Below are positions 62,327 through 64,000 of a DNA stretch of 64,000 nucleotides, one piece after another (position 1 is the stretch's first letter; every line of letters starts with the position of its first letter). This stretch comes from an uncultured Lachnospiraceae bacterium (lineage in GTDB: Bacteria; Bacillota; Clostridia; Lachnospirales; Lachnospiraceae). A program made the translations under genes and the position numbers. Under the pieces are notes generated by a model that had not been told where the DNA came from, made no database searches, and worked only from the letters and a program-made list of their open reading frames with translations. The stretch lies in the NCBI GenBank assembly GCA_910579285.1, contig CAJTTT010000011.1, forward strand, positions 37,796-101,795. The letters run 5' to 3'.

Positions 62327-63469
62327 CTACTCTACCGAAACGACATATGCCGTTTCATATTTTTCCCTGTGATAATAAATCAGTTCCTTTGTTTCCTGAT
62401 TCATCACAATGCTCCACTCGGTTGATTCAAACTCCCCAAAATTGTCCTTGCTCACACTGTCCAATGCATCCCGCACTTCTGTTTCCGTCATCTTTCCTCG
62501 TTCTTCCAGTGTCTGCATAAGGATTTCATACCGGGTATGAGACTGGGCGGTTCCGTTTCCCTGCTTTTCTCCATCCGCTAAATAGAAATTGGTAACAATC
62601 GGTGTTTCGGCAACAATCATCTCATTGTCTACATATTCCACCGCCACGCTCCTTCCGCCCGCGTCCGCAAGAGCCAGATGGACCATCATTCCCATAGAAC
62701 TGTGAAAATCATATTGCTGCAGGAGTTTCAACGCTTCTTCCACATTGGCTGCCTTGTCAAGCAGTAATCGGACTGCCGTAGTCGTTGTGATGTCAGGTTT
62801 GATCGTATCCTGATTGATACTTGCAGAATCCTGGATCATATTCACCGAAACCACCAACCCTTTTTCATTCATTCCGTCCAATGGCGCATATAAAGAAACG
62901 ACAGCCCTCACCGAATCTGGTAATTGTGAAAAATCGATCCCGCCAGCACGAATAAAGTCCATATTGACAGTCGAAACAGAAGCGTAGCTGCTTTCGGATC
63001 TGGCGCTGACAATCAATCCATTACAGGCATTCCAGTCAAAATTTCGTCCGAACAGGTATCCGCCACCCTGATTTTCAACCGATAGGGTGCTGCAGCCGAA
63101 AGGAGTTCCTTCCATATGAATTTTCTGTGCCAGCAATGATGTAATATAGGCTGCAACATCTGTATCCGAAGCGGCACCTCCCTGCTCTAAAAATGTGTCG
63201 AAGCCATATTCTCCTTCATATCGAACCATTGACAACCCTGTTTCCAGTTCCGTGATTTCAGAAGTCGGAGTGACCCGGACTGCATTTTTATCTCTGTTGG
63301 CCTTTTCATTTTCTTCTCTTGCTGCACCATTCTCCTCTGTCCGGCTTTCCTGGCTCTCTTCATTATGTCTCTTTACCATTACCTGCTCGCCGGTATTCTT
63401 TCCGCATCCTGACAGCAGCCCAGCCACCCCCAGTATCAAAATCAGACATATCAAAAAATCTTTTTTCAC
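62327..63469 (-). CDS. Choloylglycine-hydrolase-family (Ntn, C45/C59-like) lipoprotein
   Basis: About 380 residues. GTG 63469 follows AAAAGGAAG and gives a compact signal peptide with lipobox LLSGC (Cys at about 22); ATG 63502 is an alternative. A linker and about 60 residues lead to GTPFGCSTLSVEN, where Cys126 fits the autocatalytic nucleophile, then GRNFDWNACNG and DGMNEKGLVVSVN, the bile-salt hydrolase / penicillin V acylase motifs. It should cleave linear amide bonds outside the membrane. It is first in an operon-like run with the PaaK-like and ABC genes, and divergent from a LysR gene. Confidence 0.85.
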   Translation of the reverse strand: MKKDFLICLILILGVAGLLSGCGKNTGEQVMVKRHNEESQESRTEENGAAREENEKANRDKNAVRVTPTSEITELETGLSMVRYEGEYGFDTFLEQGGAASDTDVAAYITSLLAQKIHMEGTPFGCSTLSVENQGGGYLFGRNFDWNACNGLIVSARSESSYASVSTVNMDFIRAGGIDFSQLPDSVRAVVSLYAPLDGMNEKGLVVSVNMIQDSASINQDTIKPDITTTTAVRLLLDKAANVEEALKLLQQYDFHSSMGMMVHLALADAGGRSVAVEYVDNEMIVAETPIVTNFYLADGEKQGNGTAQSHTRYEILMQTLEERGKMTETEVRDALDSVSKDNFGEFESTEWSIVMNQETKELIYYHREKYETAYVVSVE

Positions 63470-63508
63470 TTTTTTCACTTCCTTTTCTCTGGCTGTAACC
63501 ATGAGCAC

Positions 63509-63707
63509 CCTATGAACGATACTTTAACTACCCGACTGCCGTGAAAATCAATGGTTCACAGCTTGCTATGGAGTTACTGACTTAACTATAAATCCATGCA
63601 TAGAAAATAACAAATATTTATATATAATACGTTTTCATAGTTGAAATCTATAGAAATATATGCTAGGATTTTTTTAGTTTTTAAAAATGAGCAACAGGGA
63701 GAAAACT
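63509..63707. promoter_or_regulatory. Divergent control region with a LysR-type box
   Basis: ATAG-N7-CTAT at 63637-63651 is a perfect T-N11-A type palindrome, 57 bp before the LysR start. The region is AT-rich around 63600-63690. I could not place the two promoters with confidence. Confidence 0.6.
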
Positions 63708-64000
63708 ATGGAAATACGGGTACTTCAATACTTTCTTGCCATCGCAAGAGAACAGAGCATCATACGGGCTGCCGAGTCCCTTCATCTCTCACAGCCTACT
63801 CTTTCCACGCAGATTAAAAACATGGAAGAAGAATTGGGAAAGAAGCTCCTTATTCGCGGCACAAAGGGTTCCCGCAAGATTACACTGACAGAAGAGGGAA
63901 TGATCCTCCGAAAAAGGGCTGAAGAAATCCTTGATCTGGTAAAGAAAACAGAAAATGAGATTACCTGTTCCGACAATGTGGTGGTTGGAGATGTCTATAT
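63708..64000 (+). CDS. LysR-family regulator (N-terminal part)
   Basis: The first 97 codons are present and the gene runs off the window. MEIRVLQYFLAIAREQSIIR, AAESLHLSQPTLSTQIKNME and TLTEEGMILRKRAEEIL form the LysR winged-helix and linker helix. The ribosome site is AGGGAGAAAACT. It is divergent from the hydrolase/ABC operon and is the likely regulator of it. The ligand domain is outside the window. Confidence 0.95.
   Translation, partial: MEIRVLQYFLAIAREQSIIRAAESLHLSQPTLSTQIKNMEEELGKKLLIRGTKGSRKITLTEEGMILRKRAEEILDLVKKTENEITCSDNVVVGDVY

Overview
The window looks like the chromosome of a gut-type Clostridia member, most probably Lachnospiraceae. The evidence is Gram-positive style lipoproteins, AGGAGG-type ribosome sites, sigma-A type promoters, a Spo0A-type DNA-binding domain, BMP and DUF3048 lipoproteins, an EpsG-type polymerase, and many two-domain carbohydrate genes of moderate GC. 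No rRNA, transposase, phage gene or CRISPR array was seen.

Region 1 (1-30660, all minus strand) is a surface-glycan (capsule/EPS) cluster. From its upstream end it holds rfbD, gmd, two polytopic GT-C-like proteins and fcl. A small regulator made only of a Spo0A DNA-binding domain follows, with its own promoter, 0A-like boxes and terminator. After it come a DPM1/GtrB-like transferase, the initiating phosphoglycosyltransferase, a Wzz-like protein with a vestigial kinase-like tail, an EpsG polymerase, several GT2 and GT4 transferases and two more GT-C-like proteins. The last part starts at a perfect consensus promoter and reads mtnA - pseB - pseC - GT-C - GT2 - (DegT-like/PseG fusion). The glycan should therefore contain fucose, rhamnose and a 2,4-diamino-2,4,6-trideoxy sugar. 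Two features suggest variability: a G10 tract at codons 6-9 of a membrane transferase gene, and a 129-bp tandem repeat rich in hairpins between two cluster genes. No flippase gene is visible.

Region 2 (30.9-34.7 kb) has a DUF3048 lipoprotein, a BlaR1/BlaI-like pair whose sensor lacks a penicillin-binding domain but which has a clear promoter with two operators, and tRNA-Cys and tRNA-Glu genes.

Region 3 (34.8-43.8 kb) holds a probable operon hybrid histidine kinase - solute-binding lipoprotein - GH36 alpha-galactosidase with no permease, then a ferredoxin-type aldo/keto reductase divergent from a WYL regulator, and a YciI-like protein.

Region 4 (43.9-54.0 kb) is an operon with a BMP-type nucleoside/sugar ABC importer, a cytoplasmic GH3 glycosidase, rbsD and rbsK, divergent from a LacI regulator. 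A perfect 18-bp operator lies between them. The gene set suggests import and cleavage of a ribosylated compound.

Region 5 (54.1-64.0 kb) is partly decayed: a response-regulator fragment, a MATE fragment, a LysE-like gene lacking its middle, and a PaaK-like gene split by an in-frame TAG. Among these are two cyclophilin-like lipoproteins, a DUF3737 protein, an FtsX-type ABC transporter and a lipoprotein of the choloylglycine-hydrolase family, divergent from a LysR regulator that runs off the window.

All functions come from reading motifs by eye; no database search was run.
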